Shown: in pieces, positions 34,309 to 45,700 of the stretch
Layout of the letters: each line of letters begins with the position of its first letter
Position numbering within the stretch: the first letter of the stretch is position 1
NCBI GenBank assembly: GCA_009809945.1
Contig: WTPW01000508.1
Span: forward strand, 140,436 to 204,435
Source of the DNA: Gigaspora margarita
Taxonomy: Eukaryota > Glomeromycota > Glomeromycetes > Diversisporales > Gigasporaceae
Direction of reading: 5' to 3'
DNA length: 64,000 nt
The notes under the pieces: generated by a model
The model's input: only the letters and a program-made list of their open reading frames with translations
Told to the model about the DNA's origin: nothing
Database searches by the model: none
Position numbers and translations under genes: made by a program

Positions 34309-35449
34309 GATTATCATATCGTGGGAAATTGATCTAAAATTCCCAATTCTAAAATTTCCCACGTACGTAGGTATATGGAAATCGTTTCGATTTTCAAGGT
34401 AAATATTTCCTAAATTATTAACTTCAATAAGGTATGTGAATCCGTCAAGTACAAATCTAATAATGTGTATCTACACTATGAATCTTAATAGGCTATTGAG
34501 AATAATAAATTTAGCTTATCTCCAGAGTTGATTATCTTTTATTCTATATACAAATTTCCTGCACTGTACGTACTTACGTTCCGTATAGCGTGGACTAAAG
34601 ACCCGGGATACAAATTAGTCAGCATATACGAGTATTATAATCAAAGGGGAACCTGTTATCAGTCAGGTTTCAGTTAAAATATATAAACGGGTACTATACA
34701 TCAAGGATATTTTATATTCCGAGTGCACACTCTGCAACTTTAAAAATTGTGAGGTTACTACCAAGTTACATTCTAGTCACGATTTAATTTGTTAAACAGA
34801 GCTAATTTATATGTTACATCTAAAATTTTAACTGGTTAGCACTATAAAAAAATAAGTTTCAGTCCGTTCAAAAAATTTTCTGCAGTCTCATTCTCATCTT
34901 CTGTGTAGTAAAAAAAATTAAAAAACTTTATTATTGGCACTGCATTGAAATATCAGGTATGTCAAATATGTCATTGTTAAGAGTTGTGAAAACCTTAAGC
35001 ATCAACTTACTAAATGGTTTTAACTATTGCATCCTCGCCTAATTTTCATAAATATTTTAAACTTCTTCACTAAAATGGTATACCATTATAAAAAAAAAGG
35101 ATCAGAACAATAGATGAATGAAGTTATCAAAAGTTATAAAATAAAAATAATAATACAGTGATATAATAAGAAACAAAAGAAACCTTACAATACACCATAG
35201 TACATTCGTTAATATCATAAGCCAAAGAAGTGTCCTTCATTATGTTTTACATTATATGTTGAATCTGATAAATAAGAAGTAGGTTTTCAATTTGCGTACC
35301 CACACACGAAACTTTTATTATCAATCGATTTTTAATTATTTATAAAAAAACAATTTGACAAACTAAATAAATAAAATGATCCTATGTAAAAAGTCAATGC
35401 ATGTTTTATATTCCATGTTTTTTTCACTAGGAAATTAGAATAAAGTGCA
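34309..35449. other. No gene recognised
   Basis: Unique-looking sequence with CpG retained. It has a TATATAAACGGG word near 34680 and a CTGCAGTCTCATTCTCATCTTC leader-like tract split around 34883-34905, which could belong to a promoter, but no coding exon could be built downstream. Confidence 0.4.
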
Positions 35450-35747
35450 GTATAAGTGCGAAATAAGGTCGTTATTTTGAAAATGAATCCTTAAAAATAG
35501 TTCACGTGGTCTCGAATTAGCGCTCTGAATTAACGAGCAATAGCGTATAATCATTGTTGGAAAAATGATAACAGTCGACCTTCCATAAGTGCATCATTTA
35601 TAGGTGCACTTTACATGCCAGTTTTCTTAATTACATGTATTTTTGAAATATTGGATTCAAAAAAAATCAACCCTTATTCGAAATAACGCACATAGTCTAT
35701 CTAAAATAACGCGCAAGTCAAATATTATTTCGCGCTTATAAAGTATA
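35450..35747. mobile_element. MITE (GTATAAGTGCGAAATAA ends)
   Basis: AGTATAAGTGCGAAATAAGG is matched by TTATTTCGCGCTTATAAAG. It encloses a pogo-style ACAGTCGACCTTCCATAAGT word at about 35572 followed by GCATCATTTATAGGTGCACT, suggesting a nested remnant. Confidence 0.55.
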
Positions 35748-37255
35748 TTAAAAATATATATATAAGTTAATTGTTATCGATTTTTATTGATTACATCGGA
35801 CAAACATTGCATGAACTTTCATTCAGGTTTGATCAAACAGTGAAGACCTCGCTATGCTTTTGGACAATAAATATTACACATTCACAGAATTTATAATTTT
35901 AAATCATAAAATATTCGACTTGTCTAGATTTTGTCGATCATATTGCAAATTCACTAAGTTATCACAAAAGTATGGGGAAATAATGGAAATTTTCGGAAAA
36001 AAATTTTACATGGTGACAATCATGATAAAATTTTGCGATATAAAGGGTTAACATTTTCACCATAAAATCCAAACTTTTTCGTCTGGTTTATGAAAATAAT
36101 TGAAAGGAGCGGTTATCGATTGTTGATAAATAAAAATGATATAGTGAATCGCCTCGGTTGGGTTTGTATTTTTTATGTGCATTGTTACTGATTGTGTTAT
36201 GAAAATGATTAATATTTGTTGATTATGCAAGATAATTCATCTTTCCGGCTGATTCTAAACACAAATAAATCTACGCGGAATGAGTGTCATACTATCCATC
36301 GAACATTCATAAAAAAATATATATATATATATAATTATCACAGCAAAAATTTAGATTCATTGTGATTGAGGAAGATAGTACCACTCTGGTTCAATTTTCT
36401 GTAAAAGTCTGTTTGAAATCCTAGGTTAAATTAATTTTTTGACGCGACCCTTTTTCTTAATTAAATTTAATTTAATAATTTTTTTTACAATAATGGTTTG
36501 AACCGAGTAACAAAATCATTAATCGTTAACTGATTTGATATAACTGGTTTACAGCTGTTCAGTATAATTTAGAGTATGTTCATTGTCATATAATTAAAAT
36601 AAATTTAGAAGCTTGTCAATTCGAACAATAACAACTTTAACAAACTTTCTATAGTTGAATTCTCGAACAATTAATGTGCTGAAAAATATCTAGCACTTTT
36701 AAAAATTCATGTTTATTGTTGAAATTTAGGTTATATTCAGAACTTCTTTATGAAGTCTGCTGATTAACTAGAATAATCTAACTGTCATAAATTCCACGCA
36801 ATTAAATAAGTTAATTATACAGTATTATAAATGATTAGTTTAGGAATAAGATATTTATAAGTGTTAAATATATCTTTTTTTTTTTACCTACAAAATTTTC
36901 TATTATATTAAAATTATGAAAAATATTCGCAATAATATCAATTAACGCCACAAAAATGCAAGTTTCCCGTTTGATAACCAAAGAAAATTATTGTCATAAT
37001 AAAAATGTAATAATCTAGACTATTAAAATTTCAAATTATCTGTACACTAAAATCTTAACGCTCCATGCAACTCCATTAAATGATTTATTTATATAATGCT
37101 ATTCCCGTTGCTCGACAGCGGGAGAAGCATTAATTATTTATACTATTGAAAGGTACATGTAAAGAATAAAAATATATTACAATTAATTCCAGTTAATTCC
37201 TATAGCTTTCTTATTAGATCCAATTATTCTTTGATCATATTTACTTAAATTCATT
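35748..37255. other. No gene recognised; 3' flank of receptor gene
   Basis: A/T-rich. A 65-residue frame at 35854-36051 has no recognisable domain and is not called. A (TA)n tract lies at about 36317-36333. The stretch 37090-37255 is presumably the 3' flank of the receptor gene on minus. Confidence 0.4.
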
Positions 37256-38600
37256 TCACAACACTCTACCGAAAAATTTTTCTGCTGGAGAAGAAAAAAC
37301 AGGGTCTTGATTGATCACAATTGTAATAACCTCTTCAACTGATATTTGAGATGGCAATGATTTATCATTATTAGTACTAGGTTTACTTGTAGTATTAAGT
37401 TTTGAAGAGTTCAAATATGATGCGCTTAAGTTAGATTTATAATCGTCGCGCCATTTTTCGTTTACAATATATGCAATCATGTTTGCTACACCGCCAAAGT
37501 TTATTGTTGCTACTGCTATGATATTCGTCCATATTTGGTCATACTAAATAAAATAAATTGATTAAATTTGATTTAATTTTAAGTAAGAACGGAATATAAA
37601 TTTTAAACCATATTATCATTTTATACATACATTAACCATTAGTCCAGCAACATAAATTACCACGGGCGTCCACTGTATAAGATATGTTAAAATATATCCA
37701 ATAATTTTTCTTGTAGCAATTATTTCTAACCAGCTGAGTTGAGGTGTTGCGAGAGAATATTGTTTAATAAGTTTCTGCCGTTGATTTATTTCTCGTAAAG
37801 TCATAGCGTAACTAAATACAGTAATCGTAAATATCGTGCAATTTAAAATAACTATTAACACCGATATCATTGGAGCTTGTTCACTAATACACCTGGTTAA
37901 TTACATAAAATTGAATTTCATGAATAATGCATTATAGAATATTAAAGATAATGTTTCAAAGATAAAACATACCAATATTTAGATGGGCCAAGAGATGGGA
38001 TTACCATAATGGTAAATCCAATATTAAATATCATGATGGAGAGAAACAATCTATAATCGTACTTTCCCAGGTTGACAAAATGGTTTCTACATATTCGAAG
38101 GTAAGTTACAAGTGCCATTGATCCTACTATAATTATGTTACATCCGAGAGCGAAGTACGTCATTCCACCGATCACTTTACAACTAATTCCTTGTAATGTA
38201 TGGCCATGTATTAGGGTGTACGACTACATAGCAAAAGAATATATTAATAAACAAATATATATATATATTTTTATGAATTAATTTAGTGAATAATTACAAG
38301 ATTGATTATGTTATTGCATACTAAAAGCAAGTCTAAAGTAATAACAAGATATTAAAATGAATACAATTAGATAATCTAATATACAAAAGTTCGAATAATG
38401 TAGAAAATTGTTAACATACCAGAAAGGGCAATATATAATGGAACCCTATGAGCCATTGACAAACTTGCTTTCGTTACTAGCCATCGATTTAATGACCTCG
38501 CGATCACATAAATCGTGCAAATTAAATCCACCGTTGCAAAAGCTATACCGGTCGGCAAGACCACGTATAATCCTGGAATGTTTTGATAATTATTATTCAT
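37256..38600 (-). CDS. Seven-transmembrane receptor, Git3/cAMP-receptor-like, five exons
   Basis: Exons on minus: 38600-38420, 38332-38322, 38223-37973, 37892-37631, 37543-37256. Together they give 993 nt, 330 residues, in frame throughout. Introns are 80-98 nt with GTATGT/GTATGC (one GTATGT each side) donors and TAG/CAG acceptors. Exon 2 is an 11-nt micro-exon that completes TM2 (ALS-D-LLL-SYTLIHG). Seven hydrophobic segments are visible: TM1 VVLPTGIAFATVDLICTIYV, TM2 VPLYIALSDLLLS, TM3 around GGMTYFALGCNIIIVGSMAL, TM4 SIMIFNIGFTIMVIP, TM5 MISVLIVILNCTIFTITVF, TM6 IIGYILTYLIQWTPVVIYV, TM7 NIIAVATINFGGVANMIAYI. A KYWC motif after TM4 and a Cys (GISCKV) before TM3 could form the usual disulphide. 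The roughly 70-residue tail is Ser/Asn-rich and likely cytosolic. Ligand and G-protein partner are unknown. Family call is by pattern only. Confidence 0.85.
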
Positions 38601-39639
38601 AATATAAGAATTATTCGTGAAATTGCCTTGCCCGGAAATTGTAATTGCAGATATTTAATACAAATGATTTGAGAAAGTGAATTGACAATGTCAAGTGAAT
38701 TTATAAAAAAATTGAGAAAAATTTAATGAACCAAAATTGTCAAGGATATCAAGGAATGTTCTATTATTTAGATTAGGATGCGCAAAGTAAAGATTTATTA
38801 GTGGTTCAGACAAATTAACTTTACTGATCTACTAGCGTTAGCACATCAAAGATCATGACTTTAAAATGTTCATATTTGTAAATCCGATTTACGTTTTAGA
38901 GTAGTTTTTGTCTTTTTTTAAATGAAGCCTTTTAAGCCTTTTTCGTTAAAAATAAACTAAAAAAGAAATTGTCCAATATTCCAAACAAACTTCGAATTTC
39001 TACAAAAAAAATTTTGAATTTATAAAATCACGAAAATGAGGATAGTTGTTTTTATAAGTCATGTGACCAGTCACGATCCTCATTCTTTACGTAAGTAAAA
39101 TTGTCTTTTATTATTAATTTTGGGTTTAGGATAAATCTGGGTTAGAATTAGTAGGTATATAGGTTAAAATCCCTTTCCGATATTTTTTGTTAGTGCCTTA
39201 AGATAAGTTTAAATGGCCGTTGTCGCTGCCTGGGGAGAAACTTAGGATGTTCGTTGCCGATTTTAGTTTTGAGGCATGTCATTAAGGAATTAAAAGAATT
39301 ATATTTATTTTATTTACATGTGCAAGTTGTTATTTCTTATTCTATTCATTCTCTTTATTAGAAAAAGCGATCATATTTATATATCCACTAGTGTAGGCTT
39401 TATCTAAGCAAGTCGATCGATTATAAATAATGAAAAATAACACGACAGGGGAAATCAGTGTTGCATGCTAGCTATGATCATCATGTTAAGGTGAAATCCG
39501 CTTTATATACGTAATAAAAAATATAATTTCGATTTACGTACTGTACGTACGTACGTATGTCACCCTGTTCTGAATTAATCATGTGGCGATGATCTGCTAA
39601 AAATATGGTAATGAATAAAAATAATACTAGTAGCAAAAA
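38601..39639. other. 5' flank of receptor gene; no other gene
   Basis: No convincing TATA box directly upstream of 38600 on minus. An inverted pair GAAAATGAGGATAGTTG / GATCCTCATTC (about 39033-39095) and a TAGGATAAATCTGGGTTAGA stretch may be a decayed MITE. A CGTACGTACGTACGTA-like run lies near 39541-39557. Confidence 0.4.
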
Positions 39640-39758
39640 TCGAAACCCGCGCAGAAATAGTTACGTTATTGATGCAGATCTCCATCTAACTATCCTAAAA
39701 TAGTACCCTAACCCTAATTAAGCTAAATCCGCATCAATAACGTGATCATCTCAGCGCG
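39640..39758. mobile_element. Short MITE (AAACCCGCGC) with telomere-like loop
   Basis: AAACCCGCGC plus ACGTTATTGATGC is matched by GCATCAATAACGT plus GCGCGGGTTT. The loop reads TACCCTAACCCTAATTAAG. Only about 120 bp. Confidence 0.75.
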
Positions 39759-40244
39759 GGTTTCACCCTTTCGTATTATAATTACTGCTGATCAGTGTTG
39801 GCAATGCGACATATAAAAATTTATTCGGACAGTATTTGTTTTTGAATTTCTGATCGTCATAAAAAAAACAATAATGCCGTATTTTAGATTCTCTTCCTAT
39901 TTATTCGATGACCCAGCCATACCGCTGGGATCACCGAACAATCAGTGTTTGCATTTGAATTATGTCCAATAAAAATTTCATTTGGGACGCATTACAATAA
40001 TATAAATAAATTTTCGATAATCTTTTTTTTTTTTGGTGCTTTAATAAACATTATCGCTATGTCTCTCAAGAATATATATTCTAAAATTTGAAGTGTGTGC
40101 TTTCTTAATTACAATCCGAAGATTGTGTCCCAAAGAATATATATTATAGTCTATAGTGTTATATGCCTAACCTTTAAAGGCTTTTACCGAACCTTGCAAA
40201 TAGGACCTGCAACGAGGTTAAAAACCTAGTATTACCTGCTAAAA

Positions 40245-40385
40245 ATGGCTCAAATTTATTAGTGCTCACCTCTAATGTTAATCAAGTCTGTAGGACCAGT
40301 TAACATTGTTTCAAGTCTGTAGTACTTGTTAACGCCGATCCAAGTCTGTATCATCCACCATTGCCGATCCAAATTTCTTTAATCC
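40245..40385. repeat. ~35-bp degenerate direct repeat
   Basis: Three to four units with CCAAGTCTGTAGTACCAGTT and AACGCCGATCC-like words. The rest of 39759-40244 is A/T-rich with no gene. Confidence 0.5.
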
Positions 40386-40616
40386 CATAGTAAATTTTTT
40401 CACGTAATAAATTATAATCTATTATTTAAAGTGAAACTTTTATTTGTTATTTAATTTAAAAAAAAAAGCAAATTAATTTTACTAGTGTTTTAGGAAAAAG
40501 AATAGAGCCGTAGTGATTCTTACCTATTGATAAGGAATTGACAAGATAATACACTCTTTTATTAGTTAATATTTATAGTTGTTTAAGTAATTATATTTAC
40601 AAATATCCAGATGGTA

Positions 40617-40805
40617 CAGCCAAACCTTTCTAAGTGCACACCTCTAGGACTGGAGGTTAATGTGCATTTGTAGTGGGTGTGCAATTATGGAAAATTCAAC
40701 TGGCAAATCAGAGCAAGAAAATATACATATGATTAATTCAATTCTCTCTAATTGCACATTATTAAGATTGAAAGTAGGTGTGAATTTAGAGAGAGGGAGT
40801 AAATT
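40617..40805. mobile_element. Remnant with pogo-like terminus
   Basis: ACAGCCAAACCTTTCTAAGT then GCACACCTC resembles the terminus at 19003. TAATTGCACATTATTAAG and AGGTGTGAATTTAGAGAGA follow in opposite sense. No clear right TIR. This marks the start of a long stretch almost devoid of CpG. Confidence 0.4.
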
Positions 40806-41011
40806 CTATATTTTATTGGCAAATTTTTAATTGTCTGAAGCATAACAAGGACTCTTTCTTTTCAAACAAATGTGAATGCACATCTATGCAATGTCCAGCA
40901 GAAAGAACCAATTAAAATTTAGCATTTCAGATCCCTGCATGATCTGCAATCAGTGTAACTATGGTAAGTGAACACAACAATGACCTGAATTAGCATTAGA
41001 GTTAGTTATGG

Positions 41012-41267
41012 TAGGGTTGGAGGCACAGGAAATTTTTGGGGCATGCCCCAGGGGGTATGACTTTGTGAAGGGCATGCCTCTTTATGCCCTTACTATATAC
41101 ATGAGAAGATATTTGTATTCTAATTTGTCAATCACTAAAATTACCATAAATTAGCCAATCATATGTTAGCTATAGATCACAAGATAGGGCATGCCTTTTG
41201 GTTAAAGGGCATGCACCTAGGCATGCCCCAGGGGCATGCCTCCAACCCCCATGCCTCCAACCCTAAG
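41012..41267. mobile_element. hAT-type MITE made of GGGCATGCC repeats, perfect 8-bp TSD
   Basis: TAGGGTTGGAGGCA and TGCCTCCAACCCTA ends are flanked by AGTTATGG on both sides (41004-41011, 41268-41275). Much of the 256-bp interior is GGGCATGCCCC-type words in both orientations around a short A/T-rich centre. No coding capacity. Confidence 0.9.
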
Positions 41268-41439
41268 TTATGGGCTTATGTGCACAATATTTGCTAAATT
41301 TAATCTGTGAATGTTATGGCCATAGCTTTTACATATAACGATCTCACATAATTTGCCTACAAATTTTACAATTGTAGAAAGTGTAAATATATATATATTT
41401 TATATATTAAATATTAGTGCTAATGAACTGAAGAGTATA

Positions 41440-41755
41440 AATTCTCTAAAAAAAGGTTAATCTCAAATTTCAACAAAATAAAGTTAAAAATTTTGATATC
41501 AAGTTTAACATATTGAATGTGTCTTATGTTTAAAATATTTGAATTTTATAATAATTTATGTGATTAAAGTTAATAACATGAATCTTATCAAACAATAAAG
41601 CACTAAATTAAGAAATTAATTTTCTAAAAAAGGTCATTCTCAAATTCCAACAAAATAAAGTTGAAAATTTTGATATAAAGTTTAACATAATGAATGTGTA
41701 TTACATTTAAAGAGTAAGCACATGAATCTTTTCAAACAATAAAGACCACATGCTA
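41440..41755. repeat. Direct repeat, two diverged ~150-190-bp units
   Basis: Each unit carries TCTCAAATTYCAACAAAATA, AAGTTRAAAATTTTGATAT, AAGTTTAACATA and TGAATGTGT, then ATGAATCTTNTCAAACAATA. It lies just downstream (in minus sense) of the gag relic and may be part of the same retroelement. Confidence 0.6.
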
Positions 41756-41799
41756 TTATATTGAAGAGGGACAAAGGCAATTATTACTACCTCTTTCAC

Positions 41800-42620
41800 T
41801 ACTTTTTATCACTAAAACTACCTTTTTCATTAATGAAACTATCTGTTCCATTTGATTATTCAAAGCTAAGAAAGCAAAAGCTACTACTAGAGTACCACAA
41901 GGCAAGCTACTTGAGGTTCTGAAAGAGGAGTACTACTGAATTGGATAGATTGAGGCAGGTTCACAATTTACTATTCTATGGGCAAAAGTTATTTCATACA
42001 TTTGAGCTTTTTTGATAACTTCCTAAATTGTATTAAAAAATAAATAATCAAATAGTAAACTACAAATCAGATTGAAAACCTTGTCAAAAATTTGTGCCTT
42101 GATTATTTTGTCTATTGGTTGTCTACCCTAGCTATATGCTAGAACAATACAATATATCTTGAGCATATTGGTCTACAGATTCTCCAAATCTTTGGTAACA
42201 AGTTAGTAGTTCAGAATTCTATTGTGTTATCAACGCCTGTGTACAAAAGTTTAGCTAAAATTGTTGCACAAACCCTTGTGCTAGGGCCAGTTCATTACTT
42301 TAAGATAAATTTAGGGGTTTTTCTTCTACAATTTTCTTACCAGAAAGCAGCAAGACTAGACAGATATGCACTAACCACAGAAAACCTTCTTGTTCCCACA
42401 ATATTATTGGCTTCAAATGCTCAGTCTATCATTTTATTACTCTACTGGATCTTGGTTTTTTCTGTAAATGTAGAAATATTCACCAAATTTTGTTTTGAAT
42501 TTTCTATCTAAAAACCCAGAGGTTGATTTAAAGCATTGATTATAGCTTGAAGAAGTTGTTGCATTTGCTGATTCTGACCACTGGGTTATTTATGTTCCAT
42601 AAAGTCCTCACATGTTCCTC
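41800..42620 (-). pseudogene. Ty3/gypsy-type Gag relic
   Basis: Conceptual pieces on minus, in order: QQLLQAIINALNQPLGF; NISTFTEKTKIQ; AFEANNIVGTRRFSVVSAY then LSSLAAFW; CYQRFGESVDQYAQDILY; VIKKAQMYEITFAH; LNNQMEQIVSLMKKV. This is the layout of a retrotransposon Gag capsid domain (W-x-AF-x-A-x-N, then L-x-x-x-A-x-W, then F-Q/R-F-x-x-S-V-x-x-Y). The pieces lie in different frames with several stops, many in places where CAG, TGG or CGA codons would be expected to have become TAG/TGA/TAA. No protease, reverse transcriptase or LTRs were found nearby. A 95-residue frame on + (42224-42511) is only the antisense shadow. Confidence 0.75.
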
Positions 42621-42775
42621 ATTGTCTTTGCTTAAGCAAGTGCTCATATATTATCCACTGTTACTACTAGATACTATATTATGCAATGCAAATATTTCAT
42701 AATGTAATATAAGAATTATAACATTTAAAAATATATTAGGTTTAGGCCACAGATAAGTATTTAGGTTTACTTATA

Positions 42776-42961
42776 CTGTCGGCCCTCCCCAAACCAATCC
42801 TGTCAAAATCGATAACCTGTCAAATCTGATAAAAACTTAATCTACCAAGTAAGTACCTGATATATAAATCTAATAGTTTATAATGTTTTCAAATCTGATA
42901 ACCTTCCAAAACTGATACAAAACCTGTCCACCATGCATACCGGTTTGGGGAGGGCAGACAG
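42776..42961. mobile_element. Tc1/mariner-type MITE (CTGTCGGCCCTCCCC), copy 1
   Basis: CTGTCGGCCCTCCCCAAACC is matched by GGTTTGGGGAGGGCAGACAG, with TA on both sides (42774-42775, 42962-42963). 186 bp. It includes inner inverted TGTCAAATCTGATAA/TTTCAAATCTGATAACC words. From 42964 to 43676 nothing further is recognised. Confidence 0.8.
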
Positions 42962-43684
42962 TATATATGTCTGAGTTTTTATTCTTAGCATTAAATTTAA
43001 AAAAATAAAATTTCTTTCTGTACTGTAAAAAGTTTCTATTAAATTTAATAAAGATAAAAGCAAGGTCTCGCCTTTAATATTTAAAAAAAAAAATACATAA
43101 AAAATTATTATATAATTTTGATTCAATTAAAATTATGTAATTTGCTTTTATTCTAACAATATTTTTTTAAAACAGAACTTATAAATTATATACATTCTTT
43201 TTTAATTTTGCCCAATAGTTTTTAGCAAACCAATTTCTTAACCCACCTCTACTGATATACACTGTAGTTGCTATAATTAGCAATTACCTTTTTTATTTTT
43301 TTATTAATAAAAATTGGTAACTAAAGAAAGTTTGTTAAGCAACATCTTTAATAGTATTATTTATTACCTTTCAAACTTCCTAATGACTAGTCTTTTCTTA
43401 AAGTTCAAAAACACATAGATAATATTAGACTTTTTGTATTTAATATTAAATTTCTGGTTTTCAGATTCCATATAATATGTAATATATAAAATTTGCAATT
43501 TAAAAAGATGCTAACTAGTTATATACTATTATTTATGCATTAATATTATTCTTAATTAAAAGTTAATTAAGTAATTCTAATAGAAAATTCTTTGTATCAC
43601 TCCAAAGTAGTATCTATATTTTTTACTACCCTTACCAACAGATTAACAATTAGACTAGGCTAATGCATAGCATGATATGTCTAG

Positions 43685-43969
43685 TAGGGTTCCTCAAATT
43701 CAAATCAAATCAAATATTGGGTCAATTTGAATGTGATCAAATCAAATTGACCCTNATTTGAATTTGATTTGATTCAAATATTTGGATTTGAATTTGATTT
43801 GAATTTGAATTTTTAATAGTAATTTTCAAATCAAATCAAATATTTGTCAAATCAAATCAAATTTGGCCAGATTTGAATTTGATCAAATCAAATATAGTCA
43901 AATTTGAATTTGAATTTGATCAAATATTTGATTCAAATATTTGAAGATCAAATCAAATTGCAGAACCTA
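43685..43969. mobile_element. hAT-type MITE made of TCAAATTTGAAT repeats
   Basis: TAGGGTTC and GAACCTA ends are flanked by ATGTCTAG and ATATCTAG (one mismatch in 8). Essentially the whole interior is degenerate CAAAT/ATTTG words in both orientations (ATTTGATTTGATTCAAAT and similar), able to fold back extensively. One ambiguous base. Confidence 0.75.
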
Positions 43970-44235
43970 ATATCTAGAGCGTATTATATGATGTTCATTA
44001 TATTACACAAATGTGTAAGTATGCATATGTTGGTAATATTAAAGCACAAATATAGACATGCATACTGACAGACAAAAAATTTTTAAATTCTATTTTTGAT
44101 AAGATTTATATTATATATATGCAAGTATATCAAAAAAGTAAATTATATCAATATTTTTACAACTGAAGTGCGTCAGAAAGGTAATTTTTGTATCACTTTG
44201 CATAGACACTAATGGTCTATTGCTATATTCTAGCT

Positions 44236-44593
44236 AGGGATGCATCAGTTCTGAAAAAGACCAGTCCAGAACTGGTCCTAGTCTGGGACTGATAAGGACT
44301 ATGGGACCATTAAAGGACTAGTCCCAGAACCAGTCCTTGTAAATATAACTGTGATATTCTTATCACCCAATCAAATTTCTTGATCAGGTGTAACATAGAT
44401 CATATAATATTTGTTTAGATCTGACAGTAAATAATCATATCATCTTTGGCCAATAAAATCTTATGCATTAAGATTGACATAATCAGTAAAGGACTGTTAT
44501 AGGACTGAAGGACTAGACTGGACTAGGACCATAAACACTATGATAATGGTCCTCTTAGGCTGAACTGGACTGGACCGGACTGATGCATCCCTA
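44236..44593. mobile_element. hAT-like MITE made of GGACTAGTCC/ACTGG words
   Basis: TAGGGATGCATCAGT and ACTGATGCATCCCTA are perfect 15-bp ends. The subterminal parts are degenerate repeats of CCAGTCC/GGACTGG/GGACTAG. The candidate target duplication is poor (5 of 8), so the superfamily rests on the TAGGG terminus. Confidence 0.65.
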
Positions 44594-44619
44594 GCTCCAG
44601 CCAATAAGTTTTATTTTTT

Positions 44620-45700
44620 TAGATTAGATTTGCTTTGTATTTTTTTATATATATTTACTACTGTTTCTCTTTCTTTTAAATATAATTTTGCTATTTGAGC
44701 TATTATTATTAGAGGTTTCGGATAAGTTTTTCATCTTGAAGTCACTTTTTTCTTATATATTTACTACTATTTCTCTTTCTTTTGAGTGTGAATTTGCTAT
44801 TGAAGCTGTTATTACTAGAGTTATTGGAATTACTATTTTTTATTTTGGGTTTGTTTGTTTCTTATATATTTACTACTGCTTCTCTTTTTTTCTAAATATA
44901 ATTTTACTAATAGAGCTATTGTTACTGGAGGTTTTGGGAAAGTTTTTTATCTTGGAACCAGTTTTTTTATATATATTTACTGCTACTTCTCTTTCTTCTA
45001 TATGTGATTTTGCTATTAGAGCTATTATTACTAGAGTTATTGTAGTTGCTATTTTTTTTATCTTGGGGGCAGTTTTTTTTAATATATTTACTGCTGTTTC
45101 TCTTTTTTTCAGGTGTGATTCTATTGTTACTAAAGGTTTCAGATAAGTTTTTTGTATTGAAGTTTTTTTTTTTATATATTTACTGCTGCTTCTTCTAATA
45201 TAATTTCACTATTGAAGCTATTATTACTAGAGTTATTGAAGCTGCTATTTTCTTTATCTTGGGTCATTTTTTGTTCTACTATTTACTGCTACTTCTCTTT
45301 CTTCTAGCTATGATTTTGCTATTGGAGCTGTTGTTACTAGAGGTTTTAAATAGGTTTTCATCTTGAAATCAGTTTTTTTCTTATAAATTTATTGCTGCTT
45401 CTCTTTTTTCTGAGTGTGATTTTGCTTTTGGAGCTGTTATTACTAGAGGTTTCAAGTAAGTTTTTTGTCTTGGTCTTTTTTTTTTTATATATTTACTACT
45501 GCTTTCTTTTTTCTAGATGTGATTTCACCATTGGAGCTATTAATACTGGAGTTATTGGAGTCACTATTTTCTTTGTCTTGAGGTCAATTTTTTTCTTATA
45601 TATTTACTGCTGCTTTTCTTTCTTCCAGGTATAATTTTACTATTGAAACTGTTATTACTAGAGTATTAGAGTCACTATTTTTGAAGTGGCCTTTTCATAA
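44620..45700. repeat. Degenerate ~180-bp tandem array (copy 2)
   Basis: Seven or so units repeat TTTTTTATATATATTTACTG, CTGCTTCTCTTTCTTCT, GTGTGATTTTGCTATTGGAG, CTGTTATTACTAGAG, then GTTTTGGGTAAGTTTTTTAT or a short GTTATTGGAGTCACTATTTT variant. Same family as 1-600. Hydrophobic frames of 80-152 residues on + are translations of this repeat and not genes. Downstream, 46940-47005 repeats the 829-900 block, so both arrays belong to one dispersed element. Confidence 0.8.

Noticed and set aside
35854..36051. 65-residue frame
   Set aside because: No domain, promoter, neighbouring exon or homologous copy; A/T-rich chance frame.
38175..38223. Receptor exon starting at the internal AG near 38190
   Set aside because: It would be in phase with exon 1, but it drops the YTLIHGHTL extracellular segment that reads openly from the better TATGTAG acceptor; the micro-exon model fits all phases.
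42224..42511. 95-residue plus-strand frame
   Set aside because: Antisense of the gypsy Gag relic, which has recognisable motifs on minus.
44688..45634. Hydrophobic frames of 152 and 80 residues suggesting membrane proteins
   Set aside because: They are translations of the T-rich ~180-bp tandem array; the same words occur at 1-600 in different frames.
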